Origin: Hondaea fermentalgiana
Taxonomy: Eukaryota > Sar > Bigyra > Thraustochytrida > Thraustochytriidae
Assembly: GCA_014084085.1 (NCBI GenBank)
Contig: NPFB01000145.1
Coordinates: 26,957-84,862 of the forward strand
Direction: 5' to 3'
DNA: 57,906 bases
In this document: positions 25,573-36,300 of the stretch, piece by piece
Position numbering within the stretch: the first letter of the stretch is position 1
Layout of the letters: each line of letters opens with the position of its first letter
Notes under the pieces: model-generated
The model's database searches: none
Seen by the model: only the letters and a program-made list of their open reading frames with translations
Told to the model about the DNA's origin: nothing
Made by a program: the position numbers and the translations under genes

Positions 25573-26082
25573 TCACTGGGACGTCTTGGAAAGTGGGTCA
25601 AGCTTTACGTCATGCTGGAGAATTGTCTTATGATCCTTGGCAAAGGCAAAATTCGCGGTGAAAAATGATGACCCTCCAAGCATGTGCTCGTACCAATGCT
25701 CGTCGTCAGCCCACATGTTCGCAAAGGGGATGTCCTCGAGGGCAAACCAGCAAGGCTTCATTTCCTCGGACTCCCGAGGCTCTTCGGGCGTCCACCGCGT
25801 CGCTCGAAAAACGTGCACGAGAAGCTCCTCCTGCATATCCTCGTAGGTGTACGTGACGCGGCCGACCAATTGCGGGTCGAGCATTTGCACAGAGGCCTCT
25901 TCGAGCAATTCGCGCTGCGCGGCCTCGAGAGCGGTCTCGCCCTGCTGCAGCTTGCCGCCAAAGCCGTTCCACTTGCCTTCCCCGAAGCCGCGTTTCTTCA
26001 TGCCCAGCAGCACGCGGCCTCCGGCCACCACGAAAGCATTGGTGAGCTCCTTGCGCGGCCTGGCGCCGGCCTGCGCCGCCAT
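25573..26082 (-). CDS. NUDT1: MTH1/NUDT1-like oxidised-nucleotide hydrolase
   Basis: 169 residues from the ATG at 26082; human MTH1 has 156. The match to MTH1 extends along the whole protein: LLGMKKRGFGEGKWNGFGGKL, the Nudix box at ~43-65 (GKLQQGE...RELLEEASV), SEEMKPCWFALEDIPF and MWADDEHWYEHML. MTH1 hydrolyses 8-oxo-dGTP and related nucleotides to keep them out of DNA. The Nudix-box Gly (EExGU) is Ser here; the catalytic REUxEE core is intact. The divergent VWA8 gene starts 356 bp away. Codons upstream of 26082 lack conserved sequence and are treated as leader. Confidence 0.9.
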   Translation of the reverse strand: MAAQAGARPRKELTNAFVVAGGRVLLGMKKRGFGEGKWNGFGGKLQQGETALEAAQRELLEEASVQMLDPQLVGRVTYTYEDMQEELLVHVFRATRWTPEEPRESEEMKPCWFALEDIPFANMWADDEHWYEHMLGGSSFFTANFAFAKDHKTILQHDVKLDPLSKTSQ

Positions 26083-26438
26083 CGCGGCCCTTCGAGAGCG
26101 CCTAACGACCGGCCTCGCGTGCTCGCTTGCTAGCTCGCTTTCTTCAAGCCGTCTCCGGTGGACCCAGGCCCAAGGTACGGATGACGCACCCGCGCTGGGC
26201 CAAGTTTGGCACCGCGAGCCTGCCTGCCTCTGCCTTCGCACGGTGTCGGGTGTGTTTCTTTGTTTGTTTGTTCGTTTGTTTGTTGCTGTAGGCTGCGAGA
26301 AGTTGTTTGCAAGCGAGTTGCAAGGTTGGTTTCTGTTGTCCGCTCTTTGGGTTTTGGGTTGGCGCGCCCTCTTGGAGCGCAGCGCGCAGCAGATCTTGAA
26401 CAGCGCGGCGAGGCGAGGCGCGGGCGCGCGAGGCCAGG
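26083..26438. promoter_or_regulatory. Shared divergent promoter, NUDT1-like and VWA8
   Basis: 356 bp with a TTTG-rich stretch (TTTCTTTGTTTGTTTGTTCG, ~26255-26285) in an otherwise GC-rich region. Confidence 0.55.
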
Positions 26439-29400
26439 ATGGCGGGCGGCAGGGTCCCGCGCGGGTACCTGACGCGGGCGCGGAAGCAGAGCGCGTGGTT
26501 CGTGAGGCAGCTCCGGTTCCTGCTGCAGAAGCGGCAGCTGGGGCAGGACGTCTTCCTCATGGGCGCCCCGGGGCCGACGCGCAGGGCGCTGGCGCTCAGC
26601 TTTTGCGAGATGCTCGGGAAAGAAGCGGAGATCGTCACGCTGTCGAGGGACGTCACAGAGAGCGACCTCAAACAGCGCCGGGAGATCTTGCCGGGCGGCC
26701 AGATGGCCTTTGTCGACATGCCTCCCCTCGCGGCGGCGCTTCATGGCCGCATCCTCATCCTCGATGGCGTCGAAAAGGCTGAGCGCAATGTGCTTCCCAC
26801 ACTCAACAACCTCTTGGAGAATCGCGAAATGACCTTGCTCGATGGCAGACGACTCGTTTCAAGCAGATTCTTTGATGCCACCCTTGAGCGCACAGGTCTT
26901 TCTGCCGAGCAGGCGAAAGATTCTCTCGGTCTCGAACGTGCCCATCAGGACTTTGCCGTAATCGCGCTTGGCATGCCTGTGCCTCACATTTTCCCAGGAT
27001 TTCCACTCGATCCGCCACTTCGCTCGCGTTTTCAATGCCGCTACGTGAATCCGCCCTCTGCGCCTTCTGACACTGTCGACGCGCCACGAGCTCTTGTCGA
27101 CACTTTGCGCGCGCTCGCTCGAACAGGGGACACGGGAAATCGGAAATTTCACTATGTACCCGAAGACGCGCATGCGCGTGTGACTGCGAGCATGCAAGCG
27201 ACGGGCGCGACGCTCTACGAAGCCGTGGCTCGCTGCTTTCCCGCGCGCCATGTCCTCCGCGACGACCAAGATCAAGCTAAGCTCTTCGAGGAGACCTTTC
27301 GCAAGCTCGACGTGGCCTTTTCGCCTCGTGAACCTTCCCGCGACCTGGGGTTCGTTCGAGATAAGATGCTCTTTACTCCGGAACATGCCATCGTCGTTGA
27401 AGATATGCTGGCCGAGGCTCAACTTAATGGCCAGCACCTATGTCTGATTGGCCCAGGGGGGTCAGGCAAAACGGTCCTGGCCCGCGAGGTCGCATCTCGT
27501 CTTCTCGAAAACCACGGTGACGATGATCTCGCAGTAAAACGCTCCGTTACCACCGTTCACTGCTACAAAGACATGTCGTCTCGCGATCTCATCCAGAAAC
27601 GCTCCACGCGAGAGGACGGCAGCACAGAATGGGTATTGTCACCTCTCGTCGAAGCGGCAATCCGAGGAGATTTGCTTGTGCTCGACGGCGTCGACCGTCT
27701 GCAGGCCGACACCCTGGCAAGTATTCAGCATCTTCTCCACGAAGGTGACCTTGCCCTTCCGGACGGCCGCCGCCTGCTGCATGCCTCGCGCTTTACGCCC
27801 GAAGCTGAAGAGGAAGGATTTCTTCGCGTCGACCCCAAGTTCCGTGTCCTTGCACTTGGCAACCCTCCCACTTCTGGCGCCCAAGGCAATGACTGGCTCA
27901 GTGCCGAGGTCCTGACTATGTTCTCCTTTTTCGAGGTGCCTGCGTTACAGGACCGCGCTCAGGTTGCTGCTCTCGTCGCTCACGCAAGTGGCGCCTCAGA
28001 AAAGGTGGCCGAGATTGAGTCTCTTCTCGCGGATATTGAGAGTCACAGGGTGCAGTTCAACTTTTGTAAAGGCACGGAATCAACCGCAAGCGCCGAGCTG
28101 AAGCTCTCGTTACGTCAAACCGTTCAGCTGAGTGATCTTTACTTGCGCGAAGGCAGTCGCGAGTTCCGACTCACGAATGCTCTCGAACGTTTTCTCATGA
28201 TCCCTTTCCAATCACACGCCGTGCGGGAGGCCTTCGCATCCGCATCTTCCAGCGACGGGCACGCAGCGAGCTCCCCTCATAGGTCTCATGAGGCCGAACA
28301 CGACACAGGTTCGTGGGCCCTGGATAGCGCGGGACCGTCTGCAGAGGCGTCGAGCCTGATCCCCAGTGTCGATGGCTTTGTCGACATGCCCCATCAAATG
28401 GTGACTATGCGCCGCGTCAGAGACGATCTTGTATGCGGGCACCATGTACTTCTAATTGGAAATCAGGGTACGGGCAAAAACAAACTCACGGATCGCATGC
28501 TCGAACGCATGCAGCGTCCGCGTGAGTACCTGCAATTGAGCCGTGATTCTTCCGTGCAGGCGCTCACCGTCACTGCTTCGCTCGAGCAAGGCCGGGTCGT
28601 TTACATTGACTCGCCCTTGGTACGAGCCGCCCGCGCTGGTCACGTTCTCGTGCTCGATGAGGCAGACAAGGCTGCCGTCGAGGTTGTCAGCGTGCTCAAG
28701 GGTCTTCTTACGGACGGCGAGATGCGTCTCGCAGATGGCCGTCTCATTGCCAAGGGCGGAGATATCGATTTGCACGATGATTTTCGCGTTATATGTCTCG
28801 CCAACCGACCAGGATTTCCCTTTCTCGGCAACGACTTTTATGCCGAGCTTGGCGACTGCTTTGCGCCGCACATTGTTGGCAACGGAACGCTCAGCGACCA
28901 AATTGTGCTCTTGCAAGCGCTCGCCCCGTCTTTGCCGGACACACAGGCTCGTGCGCTCGCGCAAAGCTTTGACGAGCTTCGGTCGTACTGCGAGGATGGC
29001 CAACTCAAGTATCCCTACTCGACCCGTGAGGCCGCTGCTGTAGCGCGGCACGTCGAAGCGTTTCCAAAGGAGGGCCTCGCGCGCGCACTGGACAATGTAT
29101 TTGACTTTGACCGCCTTGACCCCGACGCCATGGAACTTATTTCCGAAGCGTTCTCCAAGAATGGGATTTCCGTGAGCGGCGTTGACGCGCCCGTCGTGGT
29201 CTCACTTGCCCAAGTTGAAAAGTATGACGGAATGCCTCCGGCGGGTCCGCCCGCTGATCCATCCATCACCAACACCGAGGCCGCCAAAGGTGAACTCATC
29301 CATCTTGCCAAGCGTGATGTGAGTTATCTTGTGGACCCCGATGTCGTGGCCCAGGACCAATCGACCTCGCGGCAAGCCGGACGCGTCGCCACCTTTTCTG

Positions 29401-31304
29401 AAGAGATTGTTCGCTTCAAAGCAACGGCCGGGGCGAAACGCGGTCAGGAGGCGTCACCAACCGCCGTCACGGGGTCGTGTAGAGGCACCCAGGTCAACGT
29501 TCTATTGCGGAGGCCTGGACTTCTCTCCATGACGCGCATCAACGAAGGCGTGAGCGAGACAACCCTCATTGACACGGATCGTTTGGCCGGAACTGGCGTG
29601 CAGGTGGAGCTTGTGCCGACGCCAAATCTTGCAGGCGTTCTTCTGGCAGCACCACAGCAGGGCATCGTATGGACCGTCCAGGAAGATGGCCGGGCTGTGC
29701 GCATGGAGCTTCCCGAGTCGTTCACAGGCCAAGCACCCTCGAGGCAAGTGCGCGTGCCTCGTCGGGACACCAAACCTCTTTTTCGTGTGCGTGACGATGG
29801 CGACCTCGAAAATGATAGCGGTCAGCGTCTGCGCGTTGAGCTGGGAGCACAGGCTCGTCAATTGGACCCAGAACCGGAGCTTTCTCAGCGTATCGCCTTT
29901 GAAGTTGCGGCCGAGAACCCTCGTCAATTGCGTGTAATTGACCATTTGGAGCGCACGCTCCGCACTTTTTCTTTCGACGAAAAGGTGGTCAAGGCGCATG
30001 TTTTGGACGAGCAGTCCCGCACGGCCGCAGTCTTGCTGTCTGACAAGTCTGTCGTTGTTCTGGAGCTAGACCGTGCCGAGACGGAGAAAGCGCTCGAGCA
30101 CTGGAAGCGATTGCACCACGGCGCACAGCAAGATGAAGCGGTGCCACCCAGCGCACTTGGAGCAGACGTGCAAGACGATATCGACCGTGAGCTTGGTGCC
30201 TTGTTGCAAGGAAGCACCGGCACGAATGAACCTCTCGACGGGCATGATGCAAGTGGTCCTGGAAGTGGAGGCGGCAGCGGAGGAGGTGGCGGCAGTGATA
30301 GCGGTAGCGGGGGCGGAGGCGGAGGAACGGGTCAAGGACGCAAAATTGACCGTTCCGATGGTAAGGGTGGGTACGCCTCCTTCGCCGCTGATTCAGCCTT
30401 GGCCGAGAGCTCCGAGATCAATGTTGACGAAATGGTTGACGACCTCGTGGCGGAGCAGACGCGGAGACAGGCGCTTCAGGACATGGTGGCCAACCCCGAG
30501 GGCGTGGACCTTTACAAGGAGGCCTTTGCAAAGGTGGAGAAGCACATTAAGGAGCTTCGACTCGTTCTTGAGTCTGCCAAGGCAAAGGAAAAGGAAAGGG
30601 CCTGGATTCCCAACAAAGCGCAAGGAGAACTTCACGAGGAGAAACTCGTCGATGCCGTCACTGGCGATCATCTCGTCTATCGGCAGCGCGGAGAGCCAGA
30701 TCTGCCTGCCGGGCCGCAGCAGCGCAAGCCTAAGCGAATCGTTTTGGTCATTGACACTTCTGCGAGTATGGCCCGCGCCGACGATGACCGATTAAGTCAT
30801 CTTATTCAGGCAGTCGTCATGTTTACTGAAGCTGTGGACCCCTTTCGCGAAAAGTATCAGTATGCTATCCATGCACATTCGGGCACAGCCGCCGAAATTC
30901 CCGTTGTCGAGATGGGAAAATGGCCGACGCTATCGCAGCGCAAACAGCTTCCCAACAAGATTCAGGCCCTTGCCAAGGGCGCTGTTGCGGGAGACAATAC
31001 TCTGGCCGCCACCGTTCGCGCGCACGAGCTTCTTGAGTCGCTCGATCGCCGCGAACCGGCTGATGAAAACTTTTTGATTCTCATTTCCGACGCAAATCTC
31101 GGCCGTTACAACATCCACCCATCACAACTGCAAAGCGCGCTCTCTGGTGACGGCGAAGATGACGTCGAAGCGCACGCCATCTTTATTGCGGAACCGCATG
31201 CAGCCAAGTTTTTGCAAGACAATCTGCCGCAGGGCACTGCCCATCAGTGCACAAAGCCACAGCAACTTCCGAGCATCATCAAGCAGATTCTGCAAAGCAC
31301 CTGA
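26439..31304 (+). CDS. VWA8: von Willebrand factor A domain-containing protein 8 (dynein-like AAA ATPase)
   Basis: 1621 residues from an ATG; human VWA8 has ~1900. Three AAA modules are visible: the first with a degenerate P-loop (GAPGPTRRA), the second with a canonical Walker A (GPGGSGKT, ~338-345), the third GNQGTGKN (~674-681). Blocks such as RNVLPTLNNLLENREM and LDPPLRSRFQ closely follow animal VWA8. A Gly/Ser-rich linker (~1271-1300) precedes helical segments and a C-terminal VWA domain with the MIDAS motif DTSAS (~1437). VWA8 in animals is mitochondrial, matrix-facing. Here the protein begins ~100 residues later than human VWA8 and shows no evident presequence. Confidence 0.93.
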   Translation: MAGGRVPRGYLTRARKQSAWFVRQLRFLLQKRQLGQDVFLMGAPGPTRRALALSFCEMLGKEAEIVTLSRDVTESDLKQRREILPGGQMAFVDMPPLAAALHGRILILDGVEKAERNVLPTLNNLLENREMTLLDGRRLVSSRFFDATLERTGLSAEQAKDSLGLERAHQDFAVIALGMPVPHIFPGFPLDPPLRSRFQCRYVNPPSAPSDTVDAPRALVDTLRALARTGDTGNRKFHYVPEDAHARVTASMQATGATLYEAVARCFPARHVLRDDQDQAKLFEETFRKLDVAFSPREPSRDLGFVRDKMLFTPEHAIVVEDMLAEAQLNGQHLCLIGPGGSGKTVLAREVASRLLENHGDDDLAVKRSVTTVHCYKDMSSRDLIQKRSTREDGSTEWVLSPLVEAAIRGDLLVLDGVDRLQADTLASIQHLLHEGDLALPDGRRLLHASRFTPEAEEEGFLRVDPKFRVLALGNPPTSGAQGNDWLSAEVLTMFSFFEVPALQDRAQVAALVAHASGASEKVAEIESLLADIESHRVQFNFCKGTESTASAELKLSLRQTVQLSDLYLREGSREFRLTNALERFLMIPFQSHAVREAFASASSSDGHAASSPHRSHEAEHDTGSWALDSAGPSAEASSLIPSVDGFVDMPHQMVTMRRVRDDLVCGHHVLLIGNQGTGKNKLTDRMLERMQRPREYLQLSRDSSVQALTVTASLEQGRVVYIDSPLVRAARAGHVLVLDEADKAAVEVVSVLKGLLTDGEMRLADGRLIAKGGDIDLHDDFRVICLANRPGFPFLGNDFYAELGDCFAPHIVGNGTLSDQIVLLQALAPSLPDTQARALAQSFDELRSYCEDGQLKYPYSTREAAAVARHVEAFPKEGLARALDNVFDFDRLDPDAMELISEAFSKNGISVSGVDAPVVVSLAQVEKYDGMPPAGPPADPSITNTEAAKGELIHLAKRDVSYLVDPDVVAQDQSTSRQAGRVATFSEEIVRFKATAGAKRGQEASPTAVTGSCRGTQVNVLLRRPGLLSMTRINEGVSETTLIDTDRLAGTGVQVELVPTPNLAGVLLAAPQQGIVWTVQEDGRAVRMELPESFTGQAPSRQVRVPRRDTKPLFRVRDDGDLENDSGQRLRVELGAQARQLDPEPELSQRIAFEVAAENPRQLRVIDHLERTLRTFSFDEKVVKAHVLDEQSRTAAVLLSDKSVVVLELDRAETEKALEHWKRLHHGAQQDEAVPPSALGADVQDDIDRELGALLQGSTGTNEPLDGHDASGPGSGGGSGGGGGSDSGSGGGGGGTGQGRKIDRSDGKGGYASFAADSALAESSEINVDEMVDDLVAEQTRRQALQDMVANPEGVDLYKEAFAKVEKHIKELRLVLESAKAKEKERAWIPNKAQGELHEEKLVDAVTGDHLVYRQRGEPDLPAGPQQRKPKRIVLVIDTSASMARADDDRLSHLIQAVVMFTEAVDPFREKYQYAIHAHSGTAAEIPVVEMGKWPTLSQRKQLPNKIQALAKGAVAGDNTLAATVRAHELLESLDRREPADENFLILISDANLGRYNIHPSQLQSALSGDGEDDVEAHAIFIAEPHAAKFLQDNLPQGTAHQCTKPQQLPSIIKQILQST

Positions 31305-31497
31305 TCTTCGTTTGTAACAATGAGATCAAGTCTGCGGAAGGTGCGAAAGAGTGCCTCTTCTTTTTTCTCCTCTTGGCTTCTTTGATGCCCTCAATCTTCC
31401 TTTGGGACGTGATAAAATCCTTAAAAGGAGCTGGACAGAAAAAAGTGAGCGCTCACTTGTCTCTTGCCGAAATAGTAACGAAGAATACACAAATAGA
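31305..31497. other. Convergent intergenic region, VWA8 and FSIP1-like
   Basis: Under 200 bp between the two stop codons; both 3' UTRs probably overlap. Confidence 0.5.
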
Positions 31498-32459
31498 TCA
31501 GGAGTCAGTATCGACAGGTGCGGGAGAATTCGAGAGGGCAAATGTGGGACTGCGTACCCCGAGAGTACACAAAAGTTTCGTGATCGCGTCCTTGGATGCG
31601 AGTCCGTGCTCCTGGACAGAGCGTTCTGCATCAGACAAAAGCACATGGAGATCGCATTGCACCTGCAGCGCCATATCTGCATCCGTCTGCGCGGCGTATT
31701 GCAAGGCTTCGTCGATTTCTTTAAGGCGCTGTTTTGCTTCCTTTTGCGAGTCTGCCACGCGGCTTAGTGCTGAATCTGACCTCACAGACGCCCTACAATC
31801 GTCTGCTTGATCGGCTGGGGGTTCGTCATCTTCTGTGAGAAAAAAGGACTTGGTCTCCCATTCTGTTGGTCCAACCAGCAGGCGGAGGCGGCTTCTGATG
31901 CTCTCACTCTGCATTTTGGCATCGGGTAGCTCGCCATATCGTGCGAGTGTCCCGAAATGTGCTTTTTCGCCATCATCTTGCTCTTCGAGATCTTGCGCGA
32001 AGTCTCGAGTAGATGCGCTTTTGCCTTCTTCAAAAAGATCAACTTTTTCTTCCTTGTGGTCATGGTCGTCATCGTAGTCTGCGAGAAGAAGAAGTTCTTC
32101 CACACGAGCCTCGTCATGAGGGGTCATGAGCCGGCTCGAAGTTCGAGCGAGCTGAATATTGCGAGTCACGTAATCGTCACTTTCTGCATAATCATTGTTG
32201 TTCCTGTTGCTTGCAGGAATATCTTGCACTGCGAGAGAGGATTCGAAATGCAGTTCAAAAGCTCCTGGGACAACCTTGCTTCGACTGACATCGTCTTCCT
32301 CGTCATCTTCATCGTCAGACATACCCTCGGCCTCTCTTTGTCGTCGGCTCCGTCTCCTTCTTCGTCGCTTCTTTTTGCCCGCAGTCGCTGATTGCGCACC
32401 TGGCAAAGGTGGCAGCACAAGCTGTTGGCTCTCTGGTTGTTCGCTCGAGGGTAGCTGCA

Positions 32460-32511
<52 letters not shown>

Positions 32512-33000
32512 CTGATGATGAAAAGGAGAAGAAGGCTGAGAGTGTGAGATACTCGAGGATGCTGCAACTTCGGCTGCTCTCTTTTCGAGCGCGAGAAGTT
32601 TCTCGTCGAGCTTGGCGATCTTCTTCTTTCCTGCTGCGAGCTTTTCATCCATTTTGTCTTGTTCGACGAGAGCTTGCGCAGCCTGGTCAGACTTCAGCGC
32701 GAAAGAGACCTTTTCCTCGAAGTCATCGCCCAAGGTCGCGACCGTGCGCACATGATCCATGTATGACTCAAGTTCTGCGCGCATGTCCTCTGCCGTCCTC
32801 TTTTGCTCGCGTAGACCGCTGCTCCTTGGCCTCCTCGTGCCCGCTTGCAGCTTCGGGGTCGACGGCTCGGGGCTGAGGACCTCCATCTGGCCTCGCGCAG
32901 GTATGGCAGCTGCTGCTGCGCGAGCGCGAGGTGAGGGCGTCCCGGGGACATGCCTTGCGCCTTTGCGGTTCACCTCGCGGCGCACGGCAGGCGCAGCCAT
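31498..33000 (-). CDS. FSIP1-like coiled-coil protein with polyHis/polyGln tract
   Basis: 500 residues from the ATG at 33000. A coiled coil (EQDKMDEKLAAGKKKIAKLD) is followed by a HHQHHHHHHQQQQ tract, a basic run (KKKRRRRRRSRRQR), an acidic run, and a conserved-looking block DYVTRNIQLARTSSRLMTPHDEARVEELLLLADY. The pattern xRNIxLAxx...E-xRxxELL resembles fibrous-sheath-interacting protein 1 of flagellated cells. The match is short and from memory of the motif, so the name is tentative. The C-terminal quarter is helical and acidic. The gene is divergent from the 1563-residue protein. Confidence 0.5.
32455..32510. repeat. Coding CTG/ATG triplet tracts (polyGln then polyHis)
   Basis: On the coding (minus) strand the tract reads polyHis (CAT/CAC) followed by a CAG run encoding ~11 Gln. 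It lies inside the FSIP1-like gene and keeps the frame. Confidence 0.85.
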
Positions 33001-33332
33001 CCTCCAGACTCGCGCTCGCGCAAAGAAGACAATCTCTTTCTCTCGCGTTCCCCTTCTTTCGCCGCGTCGAAGCGTGGCCCCGCACGCGCGATGCCCCGCG
33101 GAGTCTGTCTCGCTGTCTGCCCGCCTGCCTGCCTGCCTGCAAATGTGTCCGGTGGAACCGTTCACGGCTTGGCGCTCTCAGGCACTGAGCAAGCAAGACG
33201 GTGTGTACTGGCAGTAAGTGGCCAGGCTAGCTGTAGACAGACTGACGGGGAGCGCTTGCGGGCGCAGGCGCGCGGCCTTGCGGAGGAGGCAGCGCGGCAA
33301 AGCCTGGATCGAGGTATTGCCGCGTACGCAAC
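33001..33332. promoter_or_regulatory. Shared divergent promoter
   Basis: 332 bp between divergent starts, with a (CTGC)n stretch near 33121-33140. No gene seen. Confidence 0.5.
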
Positions 33333-36300
33333 ATGGAGGTGCGACGCGACGAGCCGAGACCGGCGGCGGTGGACATGACGACGACCACACGGGGCAGACA
33401 AGTGATCCTCGTTACGGCGCCAACGCCCGTAGCTCCCAAGGCAACCAACTATTCTCGACTGCGACCATGGAAAAGGAGACAACGTAGGAAACAGGAACGC
33501 TTGGCATCGATGCGTGCAGCTGCACTCGAAATTCTGCCTCGACGAAAGCCAACCTGGGACAACGAAGTCGAAGATGACGACCCTGCTGGCGGTGGTGGCA
33601 GCGAAAGCGGAGATACGGGGAGAAGAGCGTCTCGACGTAGCTCTTCATATATCTCTCTCTCACCCCAGGAGGGGACTGCCAACCTGACGAATGCTGAAAA
33701 TGTGCAGGAAATCGGAAAGTTCGCAGTGCCATCAAGCATTGATGAGCTCTTGCATGAAATCCAGCTTGCGTGGGCCGCTCGCTTCGGGACAGTGTTGAAG
33801 CCCGAGGAATTGTATGTTTGCTACAAGCGACTCAATTTTCGTGCAGCCCGTTTTCGAACAATCGAGTACCTACGCACGCAAATACCTGATCCAAAGTATA
33901 GTCAACAACGAGTACTGCAAAGCATTGTGCGTATGCCGTCGGCAGAAACGTTTGCGCTTGCAGCATGGCAGTTTGCGGCTGGCTCAAGTTTTATGCACTG
34001 GCGAGAAAATATGCCAGAGGAAGTAATGGACCGTCTTATGGATGCCGTACGTACCGAATGGACAGCGGTTGGGGCATGGTGGTCCATGCTAAGTCGCGGG
34101 GTGCGGCTGAGTGACGCTCGTGTTGAGGCTCTCGCAGGCGCATTAGCGTCTTCGTGCGTACGAGAAGTGCCCATGGTGCTTGAGACGTTTGCTTGGATTC
34201 GACCAAAGGAGATTACTGTGCCCATGGTACAGTATGTATTGTCGGGCCTTGAGAAACATGCTAGTCTTGCATGCGCGCTATTTTGCTCGTGGTGGCCCAA
34301 ATCATACATTGCCCTGCGGTCCGTGGAGGCAAGGCTCGACTGCAAGGTTATGTGCAAGCACTTGGCTTCTGCAAAGGACCTGCGCTCAGCAATTCGTTAT
34401 GTTTGTGCAATTGCGCAAATGGCCGAGGTGGCCGGTGAGAAGGTATTGTATCCAGAGCTCCTTGACTGTCTCAAACTGTTTAGCACTCATGTCTTTCTTG
34501 AATTCGGCCATGATGTCCCAGCACGTTTCGCGGTAGGTCTGGAGTGCGCGCTGCGGACATTAGCAAAGTGCACGGGAGATCTTGGTCTCATCAGGTTGCT
34601 CAAGAATTTCATAGGGTGGAACGAAGACCTTTGCGTGGATCTTCTCGTGACGCAGGTCGCGCCACAACGCAGCACCGCTGCGGCATTTGACGACAGTGCC
34701 GAACAGGTTCTTGTTTCGCGCCTTCGTCTTACCAAGGCCCAGGCAGTACAAGAGCGTATTTTGCAAGCAATGGCCAAACGGCCTGCGCCCTATGCGTCTG
34801 CTGGAGGACTCTCCATTGTTCTCAGCATGATGCGTCGCACGGGTGGCATCAAGTGTTCCCGGGCTCTTGCTTGTGAGGCGGCCGCGCGCATGGCACCCTT
34901 TAATGCTCACACAGAGCGCGCCCCCGAAGCAGAGCGTGTCGTGCCATTGTGTGCAGAACAGCCTCGTCTGATCCGAGTCCTCTATGACGGTCGGGGCACC
35001 GTATCTCAAATCGACGAACTCTTCCGGTTGCTGCGACTTTCGTCAAAGGACTTTAGCTCGAGCAACTTTGAGATGACTGTGGTTCTTATATGGCGCGCAT
35101 TAGCTCCGAAAGACGGCGGGGCGGCCACGGCCAAGTTCCAAGCTGGCATCGTTGATTATGCAGACCGCCTCGCGGGGCACCTCGGAGGCAATTGCGCGTA
35201 TTTGCGCAAAACGATCCGGAAACATTGCGACTTCTCCCAGCGTGGACCTTTGATGGAGGTCTCGTACGAGCCAGAGATTCACATGTGGAAAGCCATATCA
35301 TACAAGCGCTCCCTTCTCGAGACGACCAAGGCCACGCCGCAGGACCTGAGACGAGGATCTCGCATATTTGGTTTCTTCGAGACGGAAAAGGATGCATACC
35401 ACGCATATACACTTGCGTGTAACGGGAAGCGCCCTCTGCCCCCGGCGCCCGCTCAAGAGGACGAAGAGCTTGTCCGGGTCCGCGGAGCTGTGTGCTCCCG
35501 TGTTCAGGTAATCTTGGGTCTCTTGAGCGAACTGCACGCGCTGAGTAAAGTGGAACTAGAGGCGGATCATGCCAAACAGCTCGTTGAATTCGATGCGGAG
35601 GTGGTGGAGCACATCAAGGAGCGCGCAGCGGCGCAGGAGCTTTTCGAAGAATCACTCGAGCTTGAAGACATTCCTGCGTCGCGCGTTCGCTTCCAGGCTT
35701 TGGAGAAGCTGCAGGCCAAAGCAGATCGCGAGCGAAGACGGTCACTTGTACGATCTCATCGGCACCAGCGATGTCAAGTGTATGGCGTCTTGCGAAACCC
35801 GGACTTTATCGCGGACTTGTTTTATATTGGCTTCTCATCCGCATTCCACGCTCAAGCCAAAGCTCGCGCCGTTGATTTGTTATCCTATGTGCTATTCGAC
35901 GACCCAGAAAAGGCCGCGCAAGAGGACGAAGACGAGTTCGATGACGAAGACGAAGACGAGGAGTTGCAAGAGGATCCAGAGCCTGAGCTGGAGCTTGATG
36001 AAGAGACCGATGAGGACAGCGGCTCTGACGACGGTGACGAAGGCTCTCGTGGCCCCGGGGTTCTTGGCCTCGGGCCCAAAGTCAATGGTCCGTCCATCCG
36101 CAAGATTTGGAATCAAAAGATGGACGAGCTTCTCTTCGGGAAACCAAGAATGTTTTTTGAGGTACGCTTTACGGCTGTGTTGTGCACCCTGCTGCGAACT
36201 TCGGCTGCATCAGACATGCGGCAAATTGCCCTAGAGCATCTTGTACGGATTGCTTCCCAGCCCAGTACGAAGCAGACGATTGCCAAGATGGATGGCATTC

